Notes: a model not told the origin generated them from the letters alone. Shown: positions 9,495-19,214, numbered from the stretch's first letter. The stretch: DNA of 64,000 nucleotides from Bacteroidota bacterium (GCA_016713445.1 JADJPB010000001.1:62001-126000), one strand, 5' to 3'. Numbers and translations are program-made.

Positions 9495-11379
9495 TTAATT
9501 CTTCATTTTTATAGCATCGAATCTAACCATTTGACTATTTTTCGCGTCCCATGAGTATTGATACGATTTTTTACGATCATTAATTTCTGTGAAAGTTTGA
9601 TCTCTTAACATACCAACTGTTCTATAATTGCCCAATAAAGTTCGTTCTTCCCAGGTTTAATATGGTTGATGTCTTTTCCATATAATTGGGTATCATAGGA
9701 CCATCCTAAATAACCAAACAGCGTCGGCATCAAATCAATTTGTGAAGCCAAAGTTGAAATCACGGAATCCTCTTGAGGTAAGTTATAAATCAAAGCGGGT
9801 ATATGATGTTTTTGAATGTTTACTTCCCATTTTCCGGCGCTGCTTGCACAATGATCAGCTACAATAACGAATACCGTATTTTTAAACCAAGCTTTTTTCT
9901 CGGCTGCTTTTAAAAATTCACCAATTGCAAAATCAGTGTATTTTACAGCGCCTTCTCGATTTCCTTGAGGTAAATCGATTTTGTTTTTGGGAAAAGAATA
10001 GGGTTTGTGGTTGGAGGTGGTCATGATAAATTGGAAAAAAGATTTGTTCTTTGCGGAGTTTTTGTCGGCATCAATTAATGATTGACGATAGATATCTTCA
10101 TCACAAATACCCCAGGCATTTTCAAAAGTTACATCACTATCTAAAATGGGAATTCGAGTGGTTTGAATATGCTCCGACAATGGATTTCCTCGGTCTCTAT
10201 CGATAATGTTAAATCCTTGACTTCCAAAATAAGTATTCATATTGTCAAAATATCCATCTCCACCATAAATAAAGCTAAGCGCATAATCTTTTTTTCTTAA
10301 GATGGATGCAATCGAAAATAGATGATCATTGTTTGGTCTTCTCACGATACTATTTCCTGGAGTAGGAGGGATGCATAATGTTAGTGCTTCCATACCTCTA
10401 ACGGTTCTTGTTCCCGTTGCATAAGGTTGGAGAGGAAAATACTATGAAGTGCCAACGTATCAAAATTAGGTGTAATGTTTTGTTTGTTTCCAAATGTGCT
10501 TAAAAATTCGGCACTAAAACTCTCAATGCATATCAAAATAATGTTGGGTCTTGTTTCTTCGCTTCCTTGCACATGTCGGGACAGGTCAAAAACATTTTCA
10601 GTGTTATACGTTTGATTTTCTTGAAGTATTTCTTTTTTTAGAATAGCAAATGCTTTTTTATCATCCAATTTTTCATAAAAGGTATCGTAATCTAATTCGT
10701 TGGAACGATAAGCGGCAAAGAATGAAAATACCCCATTCTTGCTTAATTCATTTTGGTATAAATTAGAACTCCATTCAGCTTGTTTATTGGTGGCAAAATA
10801 ACTAAAAAACAAAAGTGCACAAAGTGAGCATGCAAAAACGATGAATCGTTTTCCAAAACGAGGTTTATTCGAAAATGTTTGCTCGTAAATATGTTTTTTT
10901 TTGAAAAGATAAATAATAGCTGCTAGGATGCTAAATAAAACGACTAGGATGAGTGGAATGGAGTAGGATTGATTAATGTTTTCGATCACTTCATACGTGT
11001 ATATTAAATAATCTACTGCAATAAAATTAAATCGCGTATTGAATTCATCCCAAAACGGAAATTCTGCAATGATTGAAAAAATGACAATAAAAAGAGAGAG
11101 GGATGTGATAAAGTAAGTGAGTATTTTATCGAGTTTATTTCCTACCCATCTGGAAGGCATGAGTAAAATGTAAAGTGAATAAAAAGCAAATAGAAAAAAT
11201 GCAGTCGCTATATCAAAGTAGATCCCAATGGAAAAAATCTTGAGGGTCGCCAATAAGGTAAAGTCCAGTACAGAAAGAGAAAATAAGAAGAGGGTAAGTC
11301 GAACAGCAAAGCAAATACAAATGTAAAGAAGGAATAATGAAAAATAGAGTGAGTATCGCGATTTGAGTATGTTTTTCAT
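9495..11379 (-). CDS. LTA synthase family sulfatase-fold phospho(glycerol) transferase (frameshifted twice)
   Basis: Membrane alkaline-phosphatase-superfamily protein like LtaS/OpgB. In Gram-negatives such enzymes move phosphoglycerol or phosphoethanolamine groups from lipids to envelope glycans. Five membrane helices lie in about residues 1-190. The periplasmic domain has NIILICIESFSAEF (metal-binding Glu), then the catalytic Thr block YATGTRTVRGMEAL, FIYGGDGYFDNMN, FIMTTSNHKPY and IVADHCASSAGKW. The frame changes near 10428 (one T missing in CTTATGC) and near 9628, where ELYW should become FGNYRTVGMLRD. That restores a C-terminal tail down to the stop at 9495, and the joined protein is about 628 residues. 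Confidence 0.82.
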
Positions 11380-11431
11380 TAATTTGTTTAGATGTAAACT
11401 TGGCTTTTTAAGATGGATAGTTCCTTTGAAT

Positions 11432-12345
11432 TTAATGTTGATAAGTCCAAGCTACAATTCGGGAAACTTTATTTCCCATTTCGATTTGAATGGTTTGATG
11501 TTTTACATTTGGTATTTTATCCAATGCAGCATAGATTTTTTGAGATGTTCTGCTTTTGAAACCATGCTTGTAAACCATCTGCAAGAAGATGAAAAAGACA
11601 TACTTTCATCAATCATCTTCAATATAAATTTTTCTTCACCACCATCGCACCATATTTCTGAACTTTGTCCACCAAAATTTAACAAAGGATGTTTAACTAG
11701 TCGCTTCCTTAAATTTGAAAGCTTCTTGATGGCTTCCTTCTTGGCTTCAGCAGCAGAAGCATGAAACGGAGGATTACATATTGTCAAGTCAAATTTTTCA
11801 TCCTTTTGAATGATACCATGTAAAATAAATTTTCTTTTCGCTTGATAACGTAATTCGATTTTACCTTGAAGTACTTTGTTGTTGTCAATAATTTTTTGTG
11901 CTGAATCCAATGCATCTTGATCCACATCGGAACCAACAAATGTCCAGTCGTATGCATTTACTCCAATAATTGGATAAATGCAATTTGCACCAACACCGAT
12001 ATCCAAACATCTTACCTTTTCATTGGTATTAGAATCTTTCTTCACTGCATCATTTCCATAGAGAAGAGAAGCAACTTGATGGATATATTCTGCTCGACCA
12101 GGAATGGGCGGACATAAATACCCCTCAGGTATTTCCCAAAAATCAATATGATAAAACTTTTTTAGTAATGCCTTATTCAACGCAATAACAGCTCGGGGAT
12201 TAAAAAAATCGATGGACTCATCTCCAAATTTATTTACGCTCACAAACTCCGCTAATTTTGGAGATGATTTAATCAATGAAGGAAAATCATAACGCTCACG
12301 ATGCGGGTTTGACGGATGTAGAGTAGATTTTATAGAGAAGTTCAT
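11432..12345 (-). CDS. rlmF: 23S rRNA (adenine-1618-N6)-methyltransferase RlmF (C-terminal frameshift)
   Basis: SAM-dependent enzyme that methylates A1618 of 23S rRNA. Visible features: LHPSNPHRERYDF near the N-terminus, CPPIPGRAEYIHQVASLL (about residues 78-95), the SAM motif CLDIGVGANCIYPIIG and the catalytic NPPFHAS. The frame open to 11503 ends in LHWIKYQM. One frame over, the strand continues as ALDKIPNVKHQTIQIEMGNK then VSRIVAWTYQH, the family C-terminus, stopping at 11432. The indel is near 11518-11528. The joined length of about 304 residues fits RlmF. Confidence 0.88.
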
Positions 12346-12531
12346 TTTAGCTTTGATCGTTATTTTTATCGTTGATGGGATATGAATTTTAAATTCTCAT
12401 GAAAGAAAATTTTATTTTATATGTGAATTTGCCAATTTGCCAACTTGCCAATTTTAAATTCCTCGGTTTTTTTGAAAAAGATTTCAATAAAATAATTCCT
12501 CAAAGATAGTTCTAATTTAGTGGATTGAACT
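12346..12531. repeat. Intergenic region with short TTGCCAA word repeats
   Basis: The 186 bases between ispE and rlmF hold a tandem of near-identical 10-mers at 12426-12455 (ATTTGCCA-ATTTGCCAA-CTTGCCAATTTT). A related set in the opposite orientation lies downstream of recA at 50218-50270. Otherwise AT-rich; no ORF seen. Confidence 0.55.
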
Positions 12532-13341
12532 TTACAGTTGTCCCTCCCAAATTTGCATTCCTTTAAATTGAAAAATCGGTGGCTTTTGCTTGAAAAGTCC
12601 ATATACCGAAGCTCCAGAGCCACTCATGCTTGAGTAGGTCGCTCCTAATTCGTACATTTTATCTTTTATTTCACCAATGATTGGGTGCCGCTCTATCGCA
12701 TGCTTTTCAAAATCATTTTTCAGTTCCGTTTTCCAATGTTCAGGAGCTAAAGAAATAATTTCACGAATTGATTTTTTGGCTTTTCAGGGGTAATCCAACT
12801 GTACGCTTCTGCGGTTGAAATAGAAACGGAAGGCATCACGATGAGAATAGACCATCCTGACAAATTAATATTTATGGGTTCCAATATTTCTCCTCTGCCC
12901 GAAACAAACATTGGTTGATCTTGTAAAAAAGAAGGGGCAATCACTTCCCAGTTTAAAAGCATATTCATGCAGTTTTTCAGTCGAAATTCCCAATTGTGCT
13001 ACCTCATTAATCAGCTTGAGCGCATAGGCTCCATCCGATGATCCACCTCCCAAACCAGCGCCCATGGGTAGAATTTTATGTAAATGAAAGCTTAATCCTG
13101 GGATTTCGTAATCATTTTTTAATATTTGATACCCTTTGAAAATCAGGTTTTTAGTAGGATCTCCAGGGATGGGTTGCCCTGTCATTTTAAGATTAAATTC
13201 TTGATTTTCAGTGGTTATAACCTCAATAACATCCGTCCATCCAACTGGATAGAAAACAGATTCAATATCATGAAAGTTATCAGCACGTTTAGCAATGATA
13301 TTCAGTCCTAAATTGATTTTTACGGGTGGAAATGCGACCAT
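12532..13341 (-). CDS. ispE: 4-diphosphocytidyl-2-C-methyl-D-erythritol kinase (frameshifted twice)
   Basis: GHMP kinase of the non-mevalonate isoprenoid pathway; phosphorylates CDP-methylerythritol. The N-terminus reads FPPVKINLGLNIIAKRADNFH, and the ATP-binding GHMP motif is PMGAGLGGGSSDGA (about residues 92-105). After a shift near 12955 it continues as FLQDQPMFVSGRGE. After a second shift near 12775 it continues as KSIREIISLAPEHW to the family C-terminal motif YSSMSGSGASVYGLF, ending at 12532. The joined protein is about 270 residues, the expected length. It is divergent from accA and has its own -7 element. Confidence 0.9.
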
Positions 13342-13348
13342 GAAGGAA

Positions 13349-13356
13349 CAAAGTTA
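13349..13356 (-). promoter_or_regulatory. -7 promoter element (TAACTTTG, minus strand) for ispE
   Basis: On the minus strand this reads TAACTTTG, a TAnnTTTG match, only 7 bases before the ispE ATG. It implies a very short or absent 5' UTR. It faces away from the accA promoter 32 bases further on. Confidence 0.5.
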
Positions 13357-13387
13357 ATATACCCTTCCGAGTTTTTTGATTTTCGGG

Positions 13388-13395
13388 TATCTTTG
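13388..13395 (+). promoter_or_regulatory. -7 promoter element TATCTTTG for accA
   Basis: TAnnTTTG match 17 bases before the accA ATG at 13413. No TTG at ideal -33 spacing. With the ispE element it makes a divergent promoter region. Confidence 0.5.
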
Positions 13396-13412
13396 ATCCC
13401 AATCTAAAACTC

Positions 13413-14372
13413 ATGAGCGGAACATTATTGGACTTTGAAAAGCCATTGGAAGAGTTGAATGAACAACTGGAAAAGGCAAAGCAGATATCGGAGAAGGGAA
13501 AAGTTAACGTTGATGATGTAATTAAAGAAATAGAATCAAAAATTGCGAAGACGAAGCAAGAGATTTTTAGCAACCTTACTCCTTGGCAGCGTGTTCAGTT
13601 ATCACGTCATCCCGATCGACCTTATACTTTAGATTATATCAATGCCATTACGGGAGGTCAGTTCATGGAATTGTTCGGCGATCGTCAAGTGAAAGATGAT
13701 AAGGCGATGATTGGCGGATTTGGCGATATCGATGGACAAACTGTAATGTTTGTTGGACAGCAAAAAGGAGCCAATACAAAGATGCGACAGTATCGTAATT
13801 TTGGTATGCCTAATCCCGAAGGATATCGTAAAGCATTGCGCTTGTTCAAACTCGCAGAGAAATTTAACAAGCCCATCATCACTTTAATTGATACTCCTGG
13901 TGCTTATCCTGGACTCGAAGCAGAGGAGCGTGGACAAGGCGAAGCAATCGCTAGAAATTTATATGAAATGACAATTTTAAAAGTTCCTGTAATCTGTATC
14001 ATAGTTGGAGAAGGAGCAAGTGGTGGTGCATTAGGAATTGGAATCGGTGATCGTGTATTTATGTTAGAGAATACTTGGTATTCTGTAATTTCTCCTGAAT
14101 CTTGTTCAAGCATTTTATGGAGGAATTGGGACAACAAAGAAAGAGCTGCTGAAGCTTTGAAATTAACTTCTATTGATATGAATAAGTCGCAATTAGTAGA
14201 TGGAATTATCCCTGAACCCATCGGTGGCGCACATTCAAACCCGTTGGAGATGTTTGATACTGTTAAATCAGAAATTCTTAAGCAATTAGCTATGTTGAAA
14301 GCTATGAGTCCTGAAGAACGCATCCAAAAGCGAATCGATAAGTTTTGTTCGATGGGTGTTTATAACGAGTAA
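13413..14372 (+). CDS. accA: Acetyl-CoA carboxylase carboxyltransferase subunit alpha
   Basis: Alpha half of the carboxyltransferase that moves CO2 from carboxybiotin to acetyl-CoA for fatty-acid synthesis. Intact at 319 residues. It has the N-terminal LDFEKPLEELNEQLEKAKQI, the HPDRPYTLDYINAI motif, the crotonase-fold core IGGFGDIDGQTVMFVGQQKG, the oxyanion-hole region DTPGAYPGLEAEERGQGEAI and GEGASGGALGIGIGDRV. A clear hairpin terminator follows. Confidence 0.97.
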   Translation: MSGTLLDFEKPLEELNEQLEKAKQISEKGKVNVDDVIKEIESKIAKTKQEIFSNLTPWQRVQLSRHPDRPYTLDYINAITGGQFMELFGDRQVKDDKAMIGGFGDIDGQTVMFVGQQKGANTKMRQYRNFGMPNPEGYRKALRLFKLAEKFNKPIITLIDTPGAYPGLEAEERGQGEAIARNLYEMTILKVPVICIIVGEGASGGALGIGIGDRVFMLENTWYSVISPESCSSILWRNWDNKERAAEALKLTSIDMNKSQLVDGIIPEPIGGAHSNPLEMFDTVKSEILKQLAMLKAMSPEERIQKRIDKFCSMGVYNE

Positions 14373-14393
14373 AGAAACCGGAAAAAAGATGTT

Positions 14394-14417
14394 AAGCCGG
14401 TGTTTCGTCACCGGCTT
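14394..14417 (+). terminator. Rho-independent terminator after accA
   Basis: 9-bp stem AAGCCGGTG (14394-14402) paired with CACCGGCTT (14409-14417), 6-base loop, followed by a T-rich stretch (TTTCTTGTCT). It starts 22 bases after the accA stop. Confidence 0.85.
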
Positions 14418-14546
14418 TCTTGTCTATGTACGTTTTATATGTAGCGAATCGAATTATTGAATTGTACAGTATAACTTTTACTACTGAAACAAAGTAGTTT
14501 GAATTGATGTTAATAAAATCTAACCCCTTACCAAGCGCATTGCTAT

Positions 14547-14554
14547 TAAATTTG
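14547..14554 (+). promoter_or_regulatory. -7 promoter element TAAATTTG just before dnaB
   Basis: TAnnTTTG match ending 4 bases before the dnaB ATG at 14559. If used, the dnaB mRNA would be leaderless or nearly so. No -33 TTG at standard distance. Confidence 0.45.
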
Positions 14555-14558
14555 AAGA

Positions 14559-16082
14559 ATGAGTACTGAGAAAACTACGCGTAGAAAAACTGCCGGATCA
14601 AATATTGTGTTGACGGAAGCTATGCCTGGCAAATTGCCGCCACAAGCAGTGGATATGGAAGAAGCTGTGTTGGGTGCGATGATGTTGGATAAAAATGCAG
14701 TTGCTGAAGTAATTGATATTTTAAAGCCCGAAGCATTTTATAAAGAAGCGCATCATGCAATTTTTAAAGCTATTCAAGATCTTTTTCACAGTACACAGCC
14801 CGTCGATATTTTGACGGTGACTCAGCAGTTGAGAAAAAACGGAACCATTGATTTAGCAGGCGGCCCTTTTTACATCACTCAGTTAACAAACCGTATCGCT
14901 TCTGCTGCAAATATTGAATTTCATGCAAGAATTGTCTTGCAGAAGTTTATTCAACGTGAATTGATTCGTATTTCTAGTGATACGATTCGAAATGCTTTTG
15001 AAGATACTTCTGATGTTTTGGCTTTGTTGGATAAAGCCGAACAAAACCTTTTTGAAATTACAGATTCAAATATCCGCCGTAAATATGAGTCGATGGCAGG
15101 ATTAGTTTCTAAAGCAGTAAAAGGCATTGAAATAGCTTCCAATTTAGAGTCGGGCGTAACCGGTGTTCCAAGCGGCTTTACAGAATTAGATCGTGTTACT
15201 CAAGGTTGGCAAAAGAGTGATCTCATCATCGTTGCAGCTCGTCCAGGTATGGGTAAAACGGCTTTTGTATTAAGCTTAGCAAGAAATGCAGCGGTAATGT
15301 TTAAAAAGCCGATTGCGTTTTTTAGCCTCGAGATGTCAAGTATACAGTTAGTAAATCGACTCGTGTCAAGCGAAACTGAATTAGATACCGAAAAGTTGAG
15401 AAAAGGGAATTTAGATCCGCATGAATGGACTCAACTCAATAAAAAAGTAGCTGCCTTAACGGAAGCACAAATTTATATTGATGATACACCTGCTCTTAAT
15501 GTTTTCGAATTACGAGCTAAATGTCGTCGATTGGTTTCAGAGCGAAAAATTGAAATGATCATCATTGATTATCTTCAATTGATGCAAGGTGGAACAGACA
15601 ATAAAAACGGAAATCGTGAACAGGAAATTTCTCATATCTCCCGATCTTTAAAAGGTCTCGCAAAGGAATTGAGCGTACCTGTTATTGCCCTGTCTCAGTT
15701 AAGTCGTAACGTTGAAAAAAGTCAAACAAAGAAACCTCAGTTGAGCGACCTTCGTGAATCAGGAGCAATTGAGCAGGATGCTGATATGGTAATGTTCATT
15801 TATCGTCCTGAATATTATGACTTGAACGAAACTGAAGATGGAAGTCCAACCAACGGATTAGCAGAAATCATTATCGCGAAAAATCGTAACGGTGCATTGA
15901 AAACAGTGCCGCTGAGATTCATTGGACGATTAACGAAGTTCACCGATTATGAAACCTACGATTTCATGGATCAAAGTGGAGAGAGTGATCATCCTATGCA
16001 ATTGACCCCTAATCCCAATGTTGATTCTAGTCGAATTACCCGTAACTCAAGGATGAATGACATGGATGACAATCCTTTTTAG
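14559..16082 (+). CDS. dnaB: Replicative DNA helicase DnaB
   Basis: Hexameric helicase that unwinds DNA at the replication fork and recruits primase. Intact, 507 residues. The N-terminal domain begins with the family motif PPQAVDMEEAVLGAMMLD. The RecA-like domain has Walker A ARPGMGKTAF (about residue 228), FSLEMSSIQLVNRL, Walker B MIIIDYLQLM, the DnaB signature SRSLKGLAKEL and the ESGAIEQDADMVMFIYRPEY block. No intein is seen. The C-terminal about 35 residues are polar and probably disordered. Confidence 0.97.
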   Translation: MSTEKTTRRKTAGSNIVLTEAMPGKLPPQAVDMEEAVLGAMMLDKNAVAEVIDILKPEAFYKEAHHAIFKAIQDLFHSTQPVDILTVTQQLRKNGTIDLAGGPFYITQLTNRIASAANIEFHARIVLQKFIQRELIRISSDTIRNAFEDTSDVLALLDKAEQNLFEITDSNIRRKYESMAGLVSKAVKGIEIASNLESGVTGVPSGFTELDRVTQGWQKSDLIIVAARPGMGKTAFVLSLARNAAVMFKKPIAFFSLEMSSIQLVNRLVSSETELDTEKLRKGNLDPHEWTQLNKKVAALTEAQIYIDDTPALNVFELRAKCRRLVSERKIEMIIIDYLQLMQGGTDNKNGNREQEISHISRSLKGLAKELSVPVIALSQLSRNVEKSQTKKPQLSDLRESGAIEQDADMVMFIYRPEYYDLNETEDGSPTNGLAEIIIAKNRNGALKTVPLRFIGRLTKFTDYETYDFMDQSGESDHPMQLTPNPNVDSSRITRNSRMNDMDDNPF

Positions 16083-16223
16083 AGGTCATTGAATCTGGAT
16101 AAGTTAAAAAGTAGTGTTGGATTTATAATAAACCGAATGAATTTGGGAGTAAAAAAGTCTCTTTTTTTAGGGTAGATAGAGCAACATTTTGGATTCAAAT
16201 ACGTTCAACTATCATTGCAAGTC

Positions 16224-17486
16224 ATGTTTAAAAAATTCGTATTATTTCTCTTCTTGTTTTTATCCTTTAACGGAGCCGGAAAAGCAGCTTATATTTTGGT
16301 GCCAATGGATAATGCCCAAAAGAATCATTTGAAGGCTTATGGGGTTGCTTATTGGATTCTCACCAATAATTTGGAAGTGGATTGGTTGCTTAACTATCGA
16401 GGTGGAAGTTTTATGTTCAAACATCTTCCAGCTATTGAAAAAGAATGTAATATTCGTGGAGTAAGTTTCAGTGTAATTGCTGATGGGCAAGCCGCAAATA
16501 TTATTGACGAAATTGCACGTCCGGAAGTAAATATGGATTTGGTAAAATTGGAGAAAGCACCTAAGATGGCGGTATATTCACCTAAGGATAAGTTGCCCTG
16601 GGACGATGCCGTAACCTTAGTTTTAACCTATGCCGAGATTCCTTATGAAATCATTTACGATGAAGAAGTAATTACTGGGAAACTTCCTCTCTATGATTGG
16701 TTGCACATGCATCACGAAGATTTTACTGGACAGTACGGGAAGTTTTATGCGATGTATCATACCGCAGCTTGGTATCAAGAGCAAGTTAGGACCGACGAAG
16801 CGATGGCTAATAAACTGGGATTCTCAAAAGTTTCTCAAATGAAAGGAGCTGTTGCTGATAGAATCAAAGAATTTACTGCAGGTGGTGGATTTCTTTTTTC
16901 GATGTGTTCGGGAACCGATAGTTACGATATTGCTTTGGCTGCTGCAGGCATCGACATTTGTGAGAAAATGTACGACGGCGACGGAACTACACCAAATTAT
17001 AATAGTAAGTTAGACTACGATAAGACCTTTGCATTCAAGAATTTTAAATTGAGTCTTAATCCACTCGAATATGAGTTTTCAGATATTGATATGACTACTC
17101 AACGAAAAATTCCACGTAATGAAGATGTCTTTGTGCTCTTCGAGTTTTCGGCAAAATGGGACCCGGTGCCCTCTATGCTTTGTCAGAACCATGAGCAAGT
17201 AGTGAAAGGCTTTATGGGTCAAACCACCTCATTCAAAAAGGAGTTGATTAAGCCAGAAGTGCTCATCATGGGTGAGAATAAAGCAGCAGGGGAAGGGCGT
17301 TATATCCATGGGGAAATAGGAAAAGGCACCTGGACATTTTATGGTGGCCATGATCCAGAGGATTATCAGCATATGGTAGGTGATCCACCTACCGACCTTA
17401 GCTTACATCCCAATTCACCCGGTTATAGGCTGATTCTTAATAATGTATTGTTTCCCGCCGCAAAGAAGAAGAAGCAAAAGACCTAA
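16224..17486 (+). CDS. Secreted protein with class I amidotransferase-like fold (often labelled asparagine synthetase B)
   Basis: Exported protein conserved in Bacteroidetes, where database labels often read asparagine synthetase B although synthetase motifs are absent. ATG 16224 is preferred over TTG 16215 because it begins MFKKFVLFLFLFLSF, a signal peptide ending near GKAA. The body has IPMDNAQ-like VPMDNAQKNHLKAYG, LLNYRGGSFM, then a GATase1-like core: MYHTAAWYQEQ, GGGFLFSMCSGTDSYDIALA and GKGTWTFYGGHDPEDYQH. The Cys in MCSGTD sits where the nucleophile elbow would be, and the His in GGHDPED could be its partner. That points to a hydrolase or binding protein in the periplasm; function unknown. 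Confidence 0.6.
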   Translation: MFKKFVLFLFLFLSFNGAGKAAYILVPMDNAQKNHLKAYGVAYWILTNNLEVDWLLNYRGGSFMFKHLPAIEKECNIRGVSFSVIADGQAANIIDEIARPEVNMDLVKLEKAPKMAVYSPKDKLPWDDAVTLVLTYAEIPYEIIYDEEVITGKLPLYDWLHMHHEDFTGQYGKFYAMYHTAAWYQEQVRTDEAMANKLGFSKVSQMKGAVADRIKEFTAGGGFLFSMCSGTDSYDIALAAAGIDICEKMYDGDGTTPNYNSKLDYDKTFAFKNFKLSLNPLEYEFSDIDMTTQRKIPRNEDVFVLFEFSAKWDPVPSMLCQNHEQVVKGFMGQTTSFKKELIKPEVLIMGENKAAGEGRYIHGEIGKGTWTFYGGHDPEDYQHMVGDPPTDLSLHPNSPGYRLILNNVLFPAAKKKKQKT

Positions 17487-17593
17487 TAAAAGGCGATACT
17501 AACCAAAATATTATAATTCTTATAAATTGTTTTATTATTTTTAACCGAATTAATTGCAACGAATAAATCAAAACACCGTTTAATTAATAAGAA

Positions 17594-18211
17594 ATGATCG
17601 AGTTACTCTTCTTTCTGGTATTCCTTTCAGGCTTAGCTATGAAGTTATTTCATATGCCAGGTCATACCATTGTAATGGGTGTTGGATTATTAGCCATGTT
17701 GATTTTTTATGTGGTTTCTTTAGTGACATCCACTTCTGGAAAGAAAAGAACTGGAAGTTGGTTAGGATTATCTACGGTAAGTTGGTTGATTTTCTTTTTG
17801 GCTGAAGTGAAATTTATGGGCGGGACTTTAATTTTAATGATGCTCGCATTATTCGTTTCGGTTCTTTCTTTGTTGATGACCTTACGTGAACCTGGCGCAT
17901 TATCTCCTGGAAGAATATTCGTCTTGTTAGCGGCTTTGTTTTTATCTGCTTCTACCTCTTGGATGGAATTACATACCCGCTACTATGTGTTCAATATTCA
18001 TTTCAGCGAAACCGCTTGGAACGATTATGTCACTTTAGATAAATACAGTTGGTTTTTATATAAAGATCGTCAATTCGACGAAGCTTTAGTGATCAATTCG
18101 AAAGCCTATGATGCTGCTAAAGCACATGGAGCCATTGAGTACATTCCTACCGTTGAAGAGCACGAAGAAGCTATCATCAAACGTAACTGGGGTTCTTTCG
18201 AGCAAGATTAA
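17594..18211 (+). CDS. Small multi-pass membrane protein, unknown function
   Basis: 205 residues. About five hydrophobic helices fill residues 1-130, with an opening IELLFFLVFLSGLAMKLFHM. The segment MKLFHMPGHTIVMGVG resembles the lysine-x-x-His-x-Pro-Gly motif in the first helix of gliding/T9SS motor protein GldL, but the protein lacks GldL's long coiled coil. The C-terminal 60 residues are soluble, with a TPR-like stretch (YSWFLYKDRQFDEALVIN). It stands alone between two repeat-containing gaps. I assign no function; kinship to GldL is only a motif-level impression. Confidence 0.6.
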   Translation: MIELLFFLVFLSGLAMKLFHMPGHTIVMGVGLLAMLIFYVVSLVTSTSGKKRTGSWLGLSTVSWLIFFLAEVKFMGGTLILMMLALFVSVLSLLMTLREPGALSPGRIFVLLAALFLSASTSWMELHTRYYVFNIHFSETAWNDYVTLDKYSWFLYKDRQFDEALVINSKAYDAAKAHGAIEYIPTVEEHEEAIIKRNWGSFEQD

Positions 18212-18438
18212 AAGCGTTTGCGATTCTTTACACCTTTGCAAGAATATTTTGCGCCTCAAAGAGAAGTTTTGCGCCTTAGCGTCTTTGCGAGAAAAATTGG
18301 CGAAGCGCAAGCATCTGCGAAAAACTTAGCGCCTTCTTAGAGAAACTTTGCGTCCCGATAGCTATCGGGATTGCGCCCTACCTGGCGGCAGGCAGGCTTT
18401 TGCGAGAAAATTTAGCGTTCTAAAAATTCGAAAAATAT
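18212..18438. repeat. Intergenic repeat cluster: TTTGCG words plus two palindromic elements
   Basis: No gene. The strip holds several diverged copies of a phrase like CTTAGCGTCTTTGCGAGAAA (for example near 18276-18297 and 18399-18417), the same family as the tandem array at 26518-26760. Inside it lie an 18-bp perfect palindrome TCCCGATAGCTATCGGGA at 18353-18370 and an interrupted palindrome GCCCTACC...GGCAGGCAGGC at 18375-18397. A version of the second occurs at 46790-46822. Confidence 0.7.
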
Positions 18439-19195
18439 TTATTCTTCAAATTTTTTCCGATGGACATTACTTCCATCAAATTCCGCAAACATACAATGAT
18501 TGATCCATTCTCCTAAATTAATGTAACGACTTTTTTCATTGAGTTTTATATCCAACGGTAAATGACGATGACCAAAGATGAAGTAATCAAAATGTTCTTT
18601 TTGCAATATTTCTTTGGAGTGAATCACCAACCATTCTTTATCGTCTCCTAAAAATTTTGCATCATCATTTCCAGTGGCGATTCTGCTTTTCTTGGAAAAA
18701 TAACGCATCATGCTAATGCCTGCGTTGGGATGAATTCGAGCAAATAACCATTGTGAAAATCGATTCGCAAACACTTTCTTTATGAATTTATATCCATGAT
18801 CTCCTGGTCCTAATCCATCGCCATGTCCTAAGAAGAATTTTTTATGATTGTATTCTTTTGGATGGGTTCACGGTGTAGTTGTAAACCTATTTCTTCTGGA
18901 AAATAATCAAAACCCACATGTCGTGATTGCCTGTGAAATAATGCAACTCTACACCACTATCACTGAGTTCTGCGAGCTTTCCTAAGAGACGAACATATCC
19001 TTTCGGAACTGCATGCTTGTATTCGAACCAGTAATCAAATACATCGCCCATTAGATATAAAATAGCAGCATCCTTCTTTATTTGATCTAACCAACGTACA
19101 ATTTTTTTCTCGCGCTCCAAACTGCTCGCCTTGTCGGGTACGCCGAGATGAAAGTCACTGACGAAATAAATTTTTTTGCCTTCAGGGAGCTGCAT
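18439..19195 (-). CDS. UDP-2,3-diacylglucosamine hydrolase-like metallophosphoesterase (frameshifted twice)
   Basis: Calcineurin-like phosphoesterase of the LpxH type, which removes UMP in lipid A synthesis. Motifs in order: VSDFHLG, LMGDVFDYWFEY, FTGNHDMW, then after the frame change FFLGHGDGLGPGDHGYKF and IFGHRHLP. All metal-ligand blocks are present. The frame is lost near 18903 (one T missing, so MWVFDYFPEE is broken) and again near 18865, where the frame resumes at EYNHKKFFLGHGDG. The joined length is about 252 residues, normal for the family. LpxH is an inference; related Bacteroidetes phosphoesterases exist. Confidence 0.82.
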
Positions 19196-19214
19196 GGATG
19201 GATTCGAATGTTTG

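Noticed and set aside
9605..11379. Two separate sulfatase-like genes
   Set aside because: The second frame begins exactly where the first loses homology (YATGTRTVRGMEAL spans both), so it is one frameshifted gene.
11363..11764. 133-codon plus-strand reading frame over the 3' part of rlmF
   Set aside because: Antisense to the repaired rlmF C-terminus and to the gap; low-complexity protein without motifs.
16224..17486. Calling this gene asnB (asparagine synthetase)
   Set aside because: No N-terminal nucleophile amidotransferase domain and no ATP-pyrophosphatase motif; it also has a signal peptide.
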